A stretch of 7,688 bases of DNA from Dehalococcoidia bacterium (GCA_016844365.1 JAENIT010000184.1:1-7688), one strand, 5' to 3'; shown: positions 1 to 5,887, numbered from the stretch's first letter. Numbers and translations are program-made. Notes: generated from the sequence alone by a model not told the origin.

Positions 1-371
1 TGGAGGTAGTTACCCAAGTGTGCCCAGACCTGGTGGATATGATTGAGGGAGGGGCGGTAGATTCGCCGGAGCTAGATCCTATCCTGCGTTCGTATCTGGG
101 TCCTCTACTCTCCAGGGGTATAGACACCCTGGTGTTGGGGTGCACTCATTACTCTTTCTTGCGCGCCGATGTGGAAAAAATAGTAGGCCCCCAGGTAGCT
201 GTACTGGAGACCTCCCTGCCAGTAGCAAAACAGGCAGAGCGGGTGGTCAAAGAATATGGTATGGCCAAGGACAGGGATGGTTTAGGGAGCCTCAGTTTCT
301 TCACTAGCGGTAATCGAGAGGAATTCTTATCCGTGGTTGATAAACTCCTGGCTGGAAAAGCGCTGATATGA
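1..371 (+). CDS. murI: Glutamate racemase, C-terminal part (5' end outside window)
   Basis: Glutamate racemase interconverts L- and D-glutamate in the cytoplasm, supplying D-Glu for peptidoglycan. The reading frame is open from base 3, so the gene enters from the left, and about 122 C-terminal residues are visible. The visible start begins VVTQVCPDLVDMIEGG, like the central V-T-Q-A-C-P-x-L-V-x-x-V-E-x-G block of MurI. The second catalytic cysteine is in LVLGCTHYSFL (GCTHY motif), followed by the usual LETSLPVAKQ segment near the C-terminus. The first catalytic Cys lies outside the window. The GTG at 18 is internal and not the true start. The TGA stop at 369-371 overlaps the pyrF ATG (ATGA), implying translational coupling. 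Identity is secure for the visible part. Confidence 0.9.
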   Translation, partial: EVVTQVCPDLVDMIEGGAVDSPELDPILRSYLGPLLSRGIDTLVLGCTHYSFLRADVEKIVGPQVAVLETSLPVAKQAERVVKEYGMAKDRDGLGSLSFFTSGNREEFLSVVDKLLAGKALI

Positions 372-1177
372 CCTTCGCCGATCGCCTAAAAGTCGCTGTC
401 GAAAGAAATAATAGCCTCCTATGTGTGGGGCTGGATCCCGATCCTGATCTTATGGGGGAACGGGATGTCTTCCTTTTTAACAAGAGCATCATAGATGCCA
501 CTGCCGATCTGGTTTGCGCCTACAAACCTAACTGGGCCTTCTACGAGGCGCTGGGCATAGCAGGGCTGAGGGCCCTGGAGCAGACCAGGAGACACATACC
601 CTCCCACATACCTGTTATCGCCGATGCTAAGCGGGGGGACGTGGGCAACACATCCCTATTCTACGCGAGGGCAATTTTCGACACCTTTGGATTCGATGCT
701 GTTACCGTGAATCCATATCTAGGCCGCGACTCCTTGGACCCATTCCTGGCCTACCGAGACAAGGGGGTGCTAGTGCTCTGCCGGACCTCTAACCCAGGAG
801 CCGTTGACTTTCAATCCTTGCTCTGTTCCTCGGACGAAAACGGCAAATCGCTACCACTGTACCAGGTAGTGGCCCAGCGAGCACGAGAATGGAATCAGTA
901 TGGGAATGTGGGTCTGGTCGTAGGAGCCACCTACCCCCAAGAGTTGAAGGATGTGAGAAGTATCTGCCCTGAGATGACCATACTTATACCAGGCGTCGGA
1001 GCCCAGGGCGGCGATCTGGAGGCCTCGGTGCGTTTGGGCACGGACGCCAATGGGGGAGGCATCATAATCAACTCCTCCAGACAAATTCTCTACGCCTCTC
1101 GCAACGAGGACTACGCTGTGGCGGCCAGGGAAGCTGCGATTAGGCTGAGGGATGCTATCAACTCCTTCAGGCCATAG
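368..1177 (+). CDS. pyrF: Orotidine 5'-phosphate decarboxylase (type 2 / PyrF subfamily 2)
   Basis: This enzyme decarboxylates OMP to UMP, the last step of de novo pyrimidine synthesis, in the cytoplasm. The 269-residue length fits the longer type 2 subfamily rather than the roughly 230-residue E. coli type. Visible blocks in order are LLCVGLDPD (about 17-25), CAYKPNWAFYEALG (50-63), the catalytic D-x-K-x-x-D as DAKRGDVGNTS (D86, K88, D91), VTVNPYLGRDSLDPFL, VLCRTSNPGAVDF, GLVVGATYPQEL, LIPGVGAQGGDLEASV (phosphate-binding region) and GGGIIINSSRQILYAS near the C-terminus. The ATG start overlaps the murI stop by four bases. The Shine-Dalgarno upstream is weak (GGAAAAG), consistent with coupling to murI. 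No defect is visible. Confidence 0.95.
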   Translation: MTFADRLKVAVERNNSLLCVGLDPDPDLMGERDVFLFNKSIIDATADLVCAYKPNWAFYEALGIAGLRALEQTRRHIPSHIPVIADAKRGDVGNTSLFYARAIFDTFGFDAVTVNPYLGRDSLDPFLAYRDKGVLVLCRTSNPGAVDFQSLLCSSDENGKSLPLYQVVAQRAREWNQYGNVGLVVGATYPQELKDVRSICPEMTILIPGVGAQGGDLEASVRLGTDANGGGIIINSSRQILYASRNEDYAVAAREAAIRLRDAINSFRP

Positions 1178-1213
1178 CAAGGTACCCGTCATTATTAAAG
1201 AAAGGTAGAAGTT

Positions 1214-1441
1214 ATGACTACAACGACTAAGCTCATAATGTATAGCCTTGATGGCTGACCCACCTCGGTTAAGGCCCGTGAAGGCCTTGCGGCGGAGGGA
1301 ATCGATTACGAAGAGCGGATTGTGGACTACAACGACGACTGGAAGGACGACGTCCTTACCTTGACAAAGCAAGTCACAGTGCCCGTTCTTGTATATCCCG
1401 ATGGAAGGATAGAGGTAGGCTGGAAGGGGGAGAAGGGCTGA
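1214..1441 (+). CDS. Candidate selenoprotein: glutaredoxin-like protein with in-frame UGA (U-P-T-S active site)
   Basis: Read from ATG 1214 (AAAGG at 1201-1205, 8-base spacer), the frame gives 75 residues ending at TGA 1439-1441, with one internal TGA at 1256-1258 (residue 15). Around it is LIMYSLDG-U-PTSVKAREGL, a glutaredoxin N-terminus (beta strand, C-P-x-C/S, helix); the UGA replaces the first, nucleophilic cysteine. Downstream are the glutaredoxin-typical GIDYEERIVDY and the cis-proline loop TVPVLVYPDG, then IEVGWKGEKG. Length fits a minimal glutaredoxin or NrdH-like fold. A hairpin with bacterial SECIS geometry starts just after the UGA. Inferred role: cytoplasmic selenol-based redox protein, one-selenol/serine type. 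It lies 36 bases after pyrF, likely the same transcript. I recall 'UXX-star' (seleno)proteins as a related named family but cannot check this. The alternative is a pseudogene with a Cys-to-stop mutation. UGA is clearly a stop elsewhere here (murI, aroH). Confidence 0.75.
1263..1298 (+). promoter_or_regulatory. Putative bacterial SECIS element (selenocysteine insertion hairpin)
   Basis: A perfect 6-bp upper stem, AAGGCC (1271-1276) with GGCCTT (1283-1288), closes a 6-base loop CGTGAA (1277-1282). A lower stem CCTC (1263-1266) with GAGG (1295-1298) can form across an internal loop. The apical loop starts 18 bases after the UGA and has G as its second base. Bacterial SECIS elements typically sit in the coding region about 16-37 bases after the UGA with a G among the first two loop bases, bound by SelB. 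The fit is good, but short GC-rich hairpins also occur by chance. Confidence 0.6.
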
Positions 1442-1453
1442 GAGGTCTTCTAG

Positions 1454-1472
1454 GTCGGGTGGGACACCCGAC
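1454..1472. other. Perfect 8-bp hairpin after the selenoprotein-like gene
   Basis: GTCGGGTG (1454-1461) and CACCCGAC (1465-1472) form a perfect stem with loop GGA. It begins 13 bases after the TGA at 1439-1441 and has no T-run after it, so it is not a standard intrinsic terminator. It could be a 3' mRNA-stabilising hairpin, a pause site, or part of the adjacent repetitive intergenic segment. Confidence 0.5.
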
Positions 1473-1500
1473 AGTGCACGTATAGTGATGGTACGAACCC

Positions 1501-1554
1501 TGTAGGGGCAGGTTTGATCCTTCGACAGGCTCAGGACAGGAACCTGCCCCTACA
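1501..1554. repeat. Inverted-repeat intergenic element, copy A
   Basis: This 54-base element has perfect 14-bp terminal inverted repeats, TGTAGGGGCAGGTT (1501-1514) and AACCTGCCCCTACA (1541-1554). The centre reads TGATCCTTCGACAGGCTCAG and onward to GACAGG. Related copies are at 1784-1858 (same orientation) and 7288-7345 (opposite orientation), with a degenerate fragment at 5948-5995. It has no coding capacity. It resembles a MITE-like or REP-like dispersed element of the kind common in Chloroflexota intergenic DNA. Confidence 0.85.
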
Positions 1555-1574
1555 AAAGGCACCGGATTAGTCGT

Positions 1575-1787
1575 ATGGTCATAGAGCTTAATCATGGAGA
1601 TGTTTTGCGCCTCAAGAAGGTGCACCCTTGTGGTGGTTACGAATGGCAGGTCATTCGCCTGGGCGCAGACATCGGGATCAAGTGTGAGAAGTGTGGCCGA
1701 CGGGTCTTGATGGACCGGGCCACTCTGGAACGAAGGGTCAAGAGCCTGGTTTCCCGCTCCACGAGCGACCAAAGAGCCGCTCAGTAG
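1575..1787 (+). CDS. DUF951 family small protein
   Basis: This is a 70-residue protein of unknown function. It has the DUF951 signature: a start like IELNHGDVLRLKKVHPCGGYEW (H17-P-C19-G), then VIRLGADIGIKCEKCGRRV with a C37-x-x-C40 pair, then an R-x-x-x-E-R-R-V-K basic helix. The three cysteines and His could bind a metal; this is inference. The family is about 60-70 residues long, so the gene is complete. There is only a weak Shine-Dalgarno before ATG 1575. The stop TAG (1785-1787) lies inside the first bases of repeat copy B (which begins at 1784), so that element appears to have supplied or replaced the end of the gene. The gene lies between two same-orientation repeat copies. No specific biochemical role can be given. 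Confidence 0.85.
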   Translation: MVIELNHGDVLRLKKVHPCGGYEWQVIRLGADIGIKCEKCGRRVLMDRATLERRVKSLVSRSTSDQRAAQ

Positions 1788-1858
1788 GGGCGGGTTTGAT
1801 CCTTCGACATGCTTGTCGTGAGTTTGTTGAACGGCTCAGGACAGGAACCCTTCCTTAC
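1784..1858. repeat. Inverted-repeat intergenic element, copy B (longer, degenerate arm)
   Basis: Left arm GTAGGGGCGGGTT (1784-1796) pairs imperfectly (10 of 13) with AACCCTTCCTTAC (1846-1858). It shares TTTGATCCTTCGACA and GGCTCAGGACAGGAACC with copy A but carries an insertion of about 20 bases in the middle (around 1810-1832) that can itself fold: CGACA 1805-1809 with TGTCG 1814-1818. It lies in the same orientation as copy A. The left end overlaps the DUF951 stop codon. Confidence 0.8.
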
Positions 1859-1881
1859 AACCCTCGCTTTAAGGAGATGCC

Positions 1882-2634
1882 GTGGAGTATGTTGAGGTCG
1901 ACGATACACGAATAGCCACATTCTCTATATTCCAGAGCAAACAGGGCGTCCGCCACGGCGTCTCAACGAAAGTCGGTGCGCTAAACATGAGGAACGCCCA
2001 GGGATCAGAGACTACGAGCTCTCAGAGCAACCGCCGGCGCTTCCTCGAATCCCTGGGGCTGGACTACGACGCGGCCCTTTGGGGGCGGCAGGTCCACGGG
2101 TGCGAGATAGCTATAATAACCAGCCGAGACCACCATCGCCCTCCCCTTCAGGACACCGACGGCATAGTGACCAACATCCCAGGGCTTCCCATCATGGTGG
2201 CGGCCGCGGACTGTGTTCCTATCCTTCTATATGACCCGTACGCTGAAGTAGTAGGCGCGGTCCACGCCGGCTGGCGTGGCACAGTGCAGTGTATAGCACA
2301 GAAGGCCGTACAGTCGATGGTCAAGAGCTTCGGAAGCGTCCCAGAGAACATCCTGGCCGGCATCGGGCCATCCATCGGCCCTTGTTGCTACGAGGTTGGA
2401 GAGGCTGTTTTGGAGCCTCTTAGGGAAACCTTTCCAGGTTGGTGGCCGCAGTTGGTTGTAGAGAAGGGTGGCTCTCGTCACATGGATTTGTGGAGCGCCA
2501 ACAGATTGCAACTCTTGGGATGTGGAGTAGCTGAGGAGAACATCGAAGAGGCCCAGGTGTGCACCAGTTGCAGCAGGCGTTTCCAGTGGCCGATTTGTGG
2601 CTGCCATATCCCTACTTTAAGGTATGCGATTTAA
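1882..2634 (+). CDS. pgeF: YfiH/PgeF family protein (Cu-oxidase_4 / purine nucleoside phosphorylase-like), C-terminus broken
   Basis: The PgeF/YfiH family (formerly 'laccase domain' or 'polyphenol oxidase') acts on purine nucleosides and is linked to peptidoglycan editing in E. coli. Family markers present are RHGVSTK near the N-terminus, WGRQVHG (H72), ADCVPILLYD (C111), AVHAGWRGT (H128), giving the His-Cys-His metal site, then AGIGPSIGPCCYEVG and CTSC. The start is GTG 1882 after AAGGAG (1871-1876, 5-base spacer). Oddity: the family end is CTxC, then an FFSxRR-like block, then TGRxAxxI. Here CTSC runs into an unrelated tail, RRFQWPICGC onward, while SGRFVAAISLL lies in the +1 frame (2585-2617, TAA 2618-2620). 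The FFSxRR block is absent, so a deletion of roughly 30 bases (estimate) with loss of frame is inferred. The catalytic core is intact; activity is uncertain. Confidence 0.88.
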   Translation: MEYVEVDDTRIATFSIFQSKQGVRHGVSTKVGALNMRNAQGSETTSSQSNRRRFLESLGLDYDAALWGRQVHGCEIAIITSRDHHRPPLQDTDGIVTNIPGLPIMVAAADCVPILLYDPYAEVVGAVHAGWRGTVQCIAQKAVQSMVKSFGSVPENILAGIGPSIGPCCYEVGEAVLEPLRETFPGWWPQLVVEKGGSRHMDLWSANRLQLLGCGVAEENIEEAQVCTSCSRRFQWPICGCHIPTLRYAI

Positions 2635-2674
2635 CAAGCGTCTGTTTATTATGTCGAGTAATGGCCGCCTTCAT

Positions 2675-2704
2675 TTGACATTGGAATCCGTCATTAGATA
2701 GAAT
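2675..2704 (+). promoter_or_regulatory. Sigma70-type promoter for the DUF151 gene
   Basis: A consensus -35, TTGACA (2675-2680), is followed by an 18-base spacer and TAGAAT (2699-2704, 5 of 6). Transcription would begin near 2711, leaving a leader of about 35 bases before ATG 2746. It lies in the gap after pgeF, so it likely starts a new transcription unit. Confidence 0.65.
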
Positions 2705-2729
2705 CATCTAGGACGAGCGTTAAATCCGT

Positions 2730-2736
2730 GGAGGAG
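2730..2736 (+). promoter_or_regulatory. Ribosome binding site deciding the DUF151 start
   Basis: GGAGGAG lies 9 bases before ATG 2746. The GTG at 2728 would open a slightly longer frame but overlaps this site itself, and the family start matches MIEMVVESIRVSL at 2746. Confidence 0.75.
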
Positions 2737-2745
2737 ATAACCGCT

Positions 2746-3294
2746 ATGATAGAGATGGTAGTTGAAAGCATTCGAGTAAGTTTGATGAACTATCAACGGG
2801 TGGTTATTCTGAAGGAGAAGCTCTCTGATCGTTATCTCCCCATTTGGATCGGCCCGGCTGAGGCTGACTCCATCGCCGTAAAGCTCCAAGACATCCCTGT
2901 AGCCAGGCCCCTTACCCACGACCTTTTGCGGAACGTGATCTCCGATCTCGGAGCCCAGGTGAAGCATATATTGGTTAACGACCTGAACAATGATACCTTC
3001 TACGCCAAGATCGTCATGGAAGTAGACGGTAAAAGCATGGAGATCGACTCACGCCCCAGTGATGCCCTGGCTTTGGCGGTACGAGTGAACGTCCCCATCT
3101 ACGTGGATGAGACAGTCCTGGACAAGGCTGCTATCACCCTAGATGCTCAGGGTGGTAAAGCCCATCCCGAGGGAACTGCTCCGTACGAAGAGGGAACGAG
3201 GCCAGTGGATGAGCAGGAGTTGAGGCGGATGTCGGCCTTCACGGATTTCATTAACAACATGGACCTAGACGATTTTGAAAAACGGCGGCAGTAG
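2746..3294 (+). CDS. Bifunctional nuclease domain protein (DUF151/BFN)
   Basis: This is a protein of 182 residues. The BFN/DUF151 domain occupies about residues 1-130. Markers are MIEMVVESIRVSL, RVVILKEK, YLPIWIGPAEADSIAVKLQ, RPLTHDLLRNVI, LGAQVKHILVNDLNNDTFYAKI and the hallmark IDSRPSDALALAVRVNVPIYVDE. Plant members have been reported to have DNase and RNase activity; bacterial members are not well defined, so the activity here is inferred from the family only. The C-terminal region after about residue 130 is Gly/Glu-rich, then has an acidic helix, RPVDEQELRRMSAFTDFINN, as in other long bacterial members. The start is chosen at ATG 2746 on the GGAGGAG site, not the upstream GTG. A near-consensus promoter precedes it. 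Confidence 0.88.
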   Translation: MIEMVVESIRVSLMNYQRVVILKEKLSDRYLPIWIGPAEADSIAVKLQDIPVARPLTHDLLRNVISDLGAQVKHILVNDLNNDTFYAKIVMEVDGKSMEIDSRPSDALALAVRVNVPIYVDETVLDKAAITLDAQGGKAHPEGTAPYEEGTRPVDEQELRRMSAFTDFINNMDLDDFEKRRQ

Positions 3295-3324
3295 CCGCGC
3301 CTTCGCATGCCCAGTCGCGCGGCT
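3293..3324. other. GC-rich hairpin between the DUF151 and WecA/TagO-like genes
   Basis: AGCCGCGC (3293-3300) pairs perfectly with GCGCGGCT (3317-3324) around a 16-base loop that contains the palindrome GCATGC. The left arm overlaps the DUF151 stop codon. No T-run follows, so it is a weak terminator candidate at best. It may modulate read-through into the next gene, which has no clear promoter of its own. Confidence 0.45.
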
Positions 3325-3347
3325 GAGATGGCTGCACGACTAAGATA

Positions 3348-4412
3348 TTGCCAAGTATGGCCCCAACCGCCCTACTAGCCGCCGGATTGCTAGTGGCCTA
3401 TTTGGCGACTCCTCTAGCGCTACGCCTTTCCCTTCGCTACGGCTTCTTGGACCGGCCATCGGAGCGTAGAGGGGCCAGCATAAAGCCAAGGCTTGGGGGA
3501 CTGGCGATGTTCGCCGGCTTTCTCGTGGCGTTGGCGGTAACCGCCCCTCTATTGGAAGGCCGCAGTATAGAAGAGGCGATGCGGGTACTAGGAATAGTAA
3601 TAGGCGCTGCTATTGTGGTGGCTATGGGGGCCTGGGACGATAAGAAGGAGCTGGGGCCCTTCCCCCAACTGACAGCCCAGGTGGCCGCGGCACTAGTGGC
3701 CGTGTCCTTCGGTATAGTAATCGATAAAGTCACCAACCCCCTCGGCACTCCTTTCGAGAACAGCCTCCTCTATTTCCCCACACCTGTTGCCATAGGCATC
3801 ACTATCCTTTGGATTATGGGAGCGATGAACGCCATCAATTTCATAGACGGTATCGACGGCTTGGCCTCCGGCATTACAGCCATTGCAGCCCTGGTTCTGG
3901 CGATTCACAGCCTCCAGATGGGACAATATAGCGTAGCAGTGCTACCCCTCGCCCTGGCCGGTTGTACTTTGGGGTTCCTTCCCCATAATTTCTTCCCTGC
4001 CAAACTCACCATGGGCACTTCCGGGGCAATGTTCCTGGGTTACGCCATAGGGACCATGTCCATAGTAGGCGGTACCAAGGCAGCCACCTTGCTCCTGGTG
4101 CTGGGGATTCCCATAGTTGACGCCGGCTGGATAATTATTAGGCGCGTAGCTGCCGGACGCTCCCCATTCCGGGGAGATAGAACCCACCTTCACTATCGGC
4201 TCTTGGACATGGGCCTGACCACACCTCAGATTGTGGTCATCATGTACCTGTTGAGCGGGTCCCTTGGCGCTCTGGCGCTGCTCATATCATCACGAGTTCT
4301 CAAGCTTTACACCATCTTGGGTATGATCGCGCTGATGATAGGCGTGTTGGCCCTGATAGCTCAGCGCACCATGGGGCGCGGAGCCGATAATGAGAAGAGC
4401 GGCGATTCCTGA
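3348..4412 (+). CDS. Polyprenyl-phosphate N-acetylhexosamine-1-phosphate transferase (WecA/TagO/MraY superfamily)
   Basis: This integral membrane enzyme transfers a HexNAc-1-phosphate from a UDP-sugar to undecaprenyl phosphate, starting envelope glycan synthesis. It has 354 residues and about 11 hydrophobic segments (first at about 5-25, last at about 318-337). Family motifs are YGFLDRPSERR and KPRLGGLAMFAGF, MGAWDDKKELGPFPQL (D97-D98), NAINFIDGIDGLASG (N161, N164, D167, D170), PIVDAGWIIIRR and THLHYRLLDMG (279-289, the equivalent of the WecA HIHH region). The WecA-like 'NFIDGIDGLA' and RTHLHYRLL favour WecA/TagO over MraY. Oddity: the usual M-G-D-S/T-G block reads MGTSGAMFLGY (222-232), with Thr for Asp. 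The start is uncertain: TTG 3348 or ATG 3357, neither with a clear Shine-Dalgarno. The exact sugar and glycan cannot be told. Confidence 0.88.
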   Translation: MPSMAPTALLAAGLLVAYLATPLALRLSLRYGFLDRPSERRGASIKPRLGGLAMFAGFLVALAVTAPLLEGRSIEEAMRVLGIVIGAAIVVAMGAWDDKKELGPFPQLTAQVAAALVAVSFGIVIDKVTNPLGTPFENSLLYFPTPVAIGITILWIMGAMNAINFIDGIDGLASGITAIAALVLAIHSLQMGQYSVAVLPLALAGCTLGFLPHNFFPAKLTMGTSGAMFLGYAIGTMSIVGGTKAATLLLVLGIPIVDAGWIIIRRVAAGRSPFRGDRTHLHYRLLDMGLTTPQIVVIMYLLSGSLGALALLISSRVLKLYTILGMIALMIGVLALIAQRTMGRGADNEKSGDS

Positions 4413-4465
4413 GCAGGCCATGACTGCTATTGGACGTCCTATCTCGCAGCAGCCAATGCCGAACA

Positions 4466-4495
4466 TTGTCAGTAATGCGCCGAGCGTAGTATTAT
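4466..4495 (+). promoter_or_regulatory. Sigma70-type promoter upstream of trpA-aroH
   Basis: TTGTCA (4466-4471, 5 of 6), an 18-base spacer and TATTAT (4490-4495, 5 of 6) sit in the 140-base gap after the WecA/TagO-like gene. The start of transcription would be near 4502. The leader can form a small hairpin, CTACG (4513-4517) with CGTAG (4521-4525), extendable by two more pairs, with TTTT at 4534-4537. The T-run is too far from the stem for a typical terminator. Confidence 0.55.
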
Positions 4496-4552
4496 TGTCG
4501 CAGCACAAGCCGCTACGTATCGTAGTGCGCCGCTTTTGAAACTACCATCGGG

Positions 4553-5348
4553 TTGAACAAGACTAAATTGAGCCGCATCGACGAGAAGTTTTCCCAGCTC
4601 AGATCAGAGAAGCGCACTGGACTTGTGGCCTTCTTGCCCGTGGGTTTCCCACGGATGGATGCCACCGCTCAGGTCGTGCTGGCGATGGTAGAGGGCGGAG
4701 CTGACATAGTGGAGTTGGGGATCCCTTTCAGTGATCCCTTAGCCGATGGCACCACCATCCAGCGGGCCGATCATACGGCTCTAAGCCAGGGGGTGACGAC
4801 AAAGGACTGTCTGAATTTGGTTAGAGAGCTTCGCAACCAGGGCCTTAAAGCGCCCCTGGTGCTCATGGGATACTACAATCCGATCCTGGCGATGGGTGTC
4901 GATGTGTTTTGCCGCGAGGCCGCGGAGGCCGGGGCTGACGGTATCATAGTCCTTGACCTTCCTCCAGAGGAGGCCGACGAGCTATTATCGGCCTGCCGAA
5001 CAAGCGCGCTGGCCCTCATCTTTCTCCTCGCGCAGCGGCTTTATCTACTGCGTGAGCCTCACCGGTATCACCGGAGCGCGGAACAACCTGCCCCGCGGGC
5101 TTCCCGACTTCATCACCAGAGTGCGGAACACTACCGATGTGCCTCTGGCAGTGGGATTCGGAATCTCCACCAGGGAGCATGTTGAGGAGGTGGGGCAGTA
5201 CAGCGACGCTGCAGTAGTGGGGAGCGCCCTCATCCAGGTGATAGAGTCCGCCCCAGCTAACGCTTGGGCTGTCAAGGCCAGGGAGTACATGGAGTATATG
5301 TCGGGGAGAAAAGAAACGACCCCGATGAACATCATCACGGCGAGGTGA
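4553..5348 (+). pseudogene. trpA: Tryptophan synthase alpha chain, disrupted by internal deletion and frameshift
   Basis: TrpA cleaves indole-3-glycerol phosphate to indole and G3P and works with TrpB. The first frame carries [25 protein letters not shown] (catalytic E54 and D65 counted from TTG 4553), [13 protein letters not shown] and [18 protein letters not shown], up to LIFLLA (about 5032). It then goes out of frame. The C-terminal half resumes in another frame at about 5034 with [32 protein letters not shown] and VVGSALIQVIE, to TGA 5346-5348. Between LIFLLA and SGFIY the family has about 15 more residues; here only one base separates them, so about 44 bases appear lost (estimate) from the fifth strand-helix unit of the TIM barrel. 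Start: TTG 4553, or more likely TTG 4565, which matches the family's MSRIDEKF-like start; no ATG is in reach. It has no adjacent trpB. Real decay or an assembly error are both possible. Confidence 0.85.
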
Positions 5349-5352
5349 AGGA

Positions 5353-5727
5353 ATGTTGTGCCGAGGTGTAAGAGGAGCCACCACAGTAGAGGCTAACACC
5401 AAAGAGGCCATCCTTGCAGGCACCAGGGAGATGGTGTCAGCGGTTATGGAGGCCAACGGCTTCCAGCCCGACGACGTCGCCAGCGCCTTCTTTACCACCA
5501 CCCAAGACCTGAACGCGGAGTTTCCAGCAGTGGCGGCTCGGCAACTGGGATGGGACAACGTTCCCCTTATGTGCGGCCACGAGATGAACGTCCCGGGGAG
5601 CCTTCCCATGTGCATCAGAGTGCTTCTCCACGTCAACACCGACAAGAGCCCCGAGGAGATTGTGCATGTATACCTGAAGGGGGCCAAAGACCTTAGGGCT
5701 TTTGTGCCCCCGATAACGCCCGCTTGA
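5353..5727 (+). CDS. aroH: Chorismate mutase, AroH (monofunctional, trimeric) class
   Basis: This enzyme converts chorismate to prephenate, the branch toward Phe and Tyr, in the cytoplasm. The 124 residues match the B. subtilis AroH type (about 127), not the all-helical AroQ type. Visible blocks are [14 protein letters not shown] (R4, R7), [39 protein letters not shown] (C74, E77, R89) and [11 protein letters not shown] (Y107). These correspond to the B. subtilis active-site residues Arg7, Cys75, Glu78, Arg90 and Tyr108. ATG 5353 starts 4 bases after the trpA stop, with GAGGTG (5342-5347) across the end of trpA as Shine-Dalgarno, so the gene is co-transcribed with trpA. It looks fully intact even though trpA upstream is broken. 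Confidence 0.95.
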   Translation: MLCRGVRGATTVEANTKEAILAGTREMVSAVMEANGFQPDDVASAFFTTTQDLNAEFPAVAARQLGWDNVPLMCGHEMNVPGSLPMCIRVLLHVNTDKSPEEIVHVYLKGAKDLRAFVPPITPA

Positions 5728-5887
5728 GGCTGTTTAGTAATCGGGACATAGCTAGTGGCGATCGCGTTGCTCTCTTCATGGGCTATAGTGGTAAGAATAG
5801 ATTATCTTGTTATAAATGTCGGCGTTGCAATAACCGTTGTATTCCGTTATCCTGTGTGTAATAGATCAATATAGTTAAAGTGGACTT

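Noticed and set aside
1256..1258. UGA reassigned as a sense codon throughout the genome
   Set aside because: UGA ends murI, aroH, the WecA/TagO-like gene and the trpA frame at the expected family lengths, so it is a normal stop here; only a context-dependent recoding fits.
851..1372. 173-codon open frame on the minus strand over the end of pyrF and the UGA-containing gene
   Set aside because: It has no recognisable family and is antisense to clear pyrF motifs and to the glutaredoxin-like frame; long antisense frames are expected in GC-rich DNA.
1374..1772. 132-codon minus-strand frame across repeat copy A and DUF951
   Set aside because: Its sequence (SCPEPVEGSNLPLQG) is just the translated repeat; it is antisense to the DUF951 gene.
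5030..5036. Programmed ribosomal frameshift in trpA
   Set aside because: There is no slippery heptamer, and about 15 family residues are missing rather than merely out of frame, so a deletion explains it.
5016..5687. 223-codon minus-strand frame opposite trpA and aroH
   Set aside because: It is antisense to well-conserved trpA and aroH motifs and shows no domain of its own.
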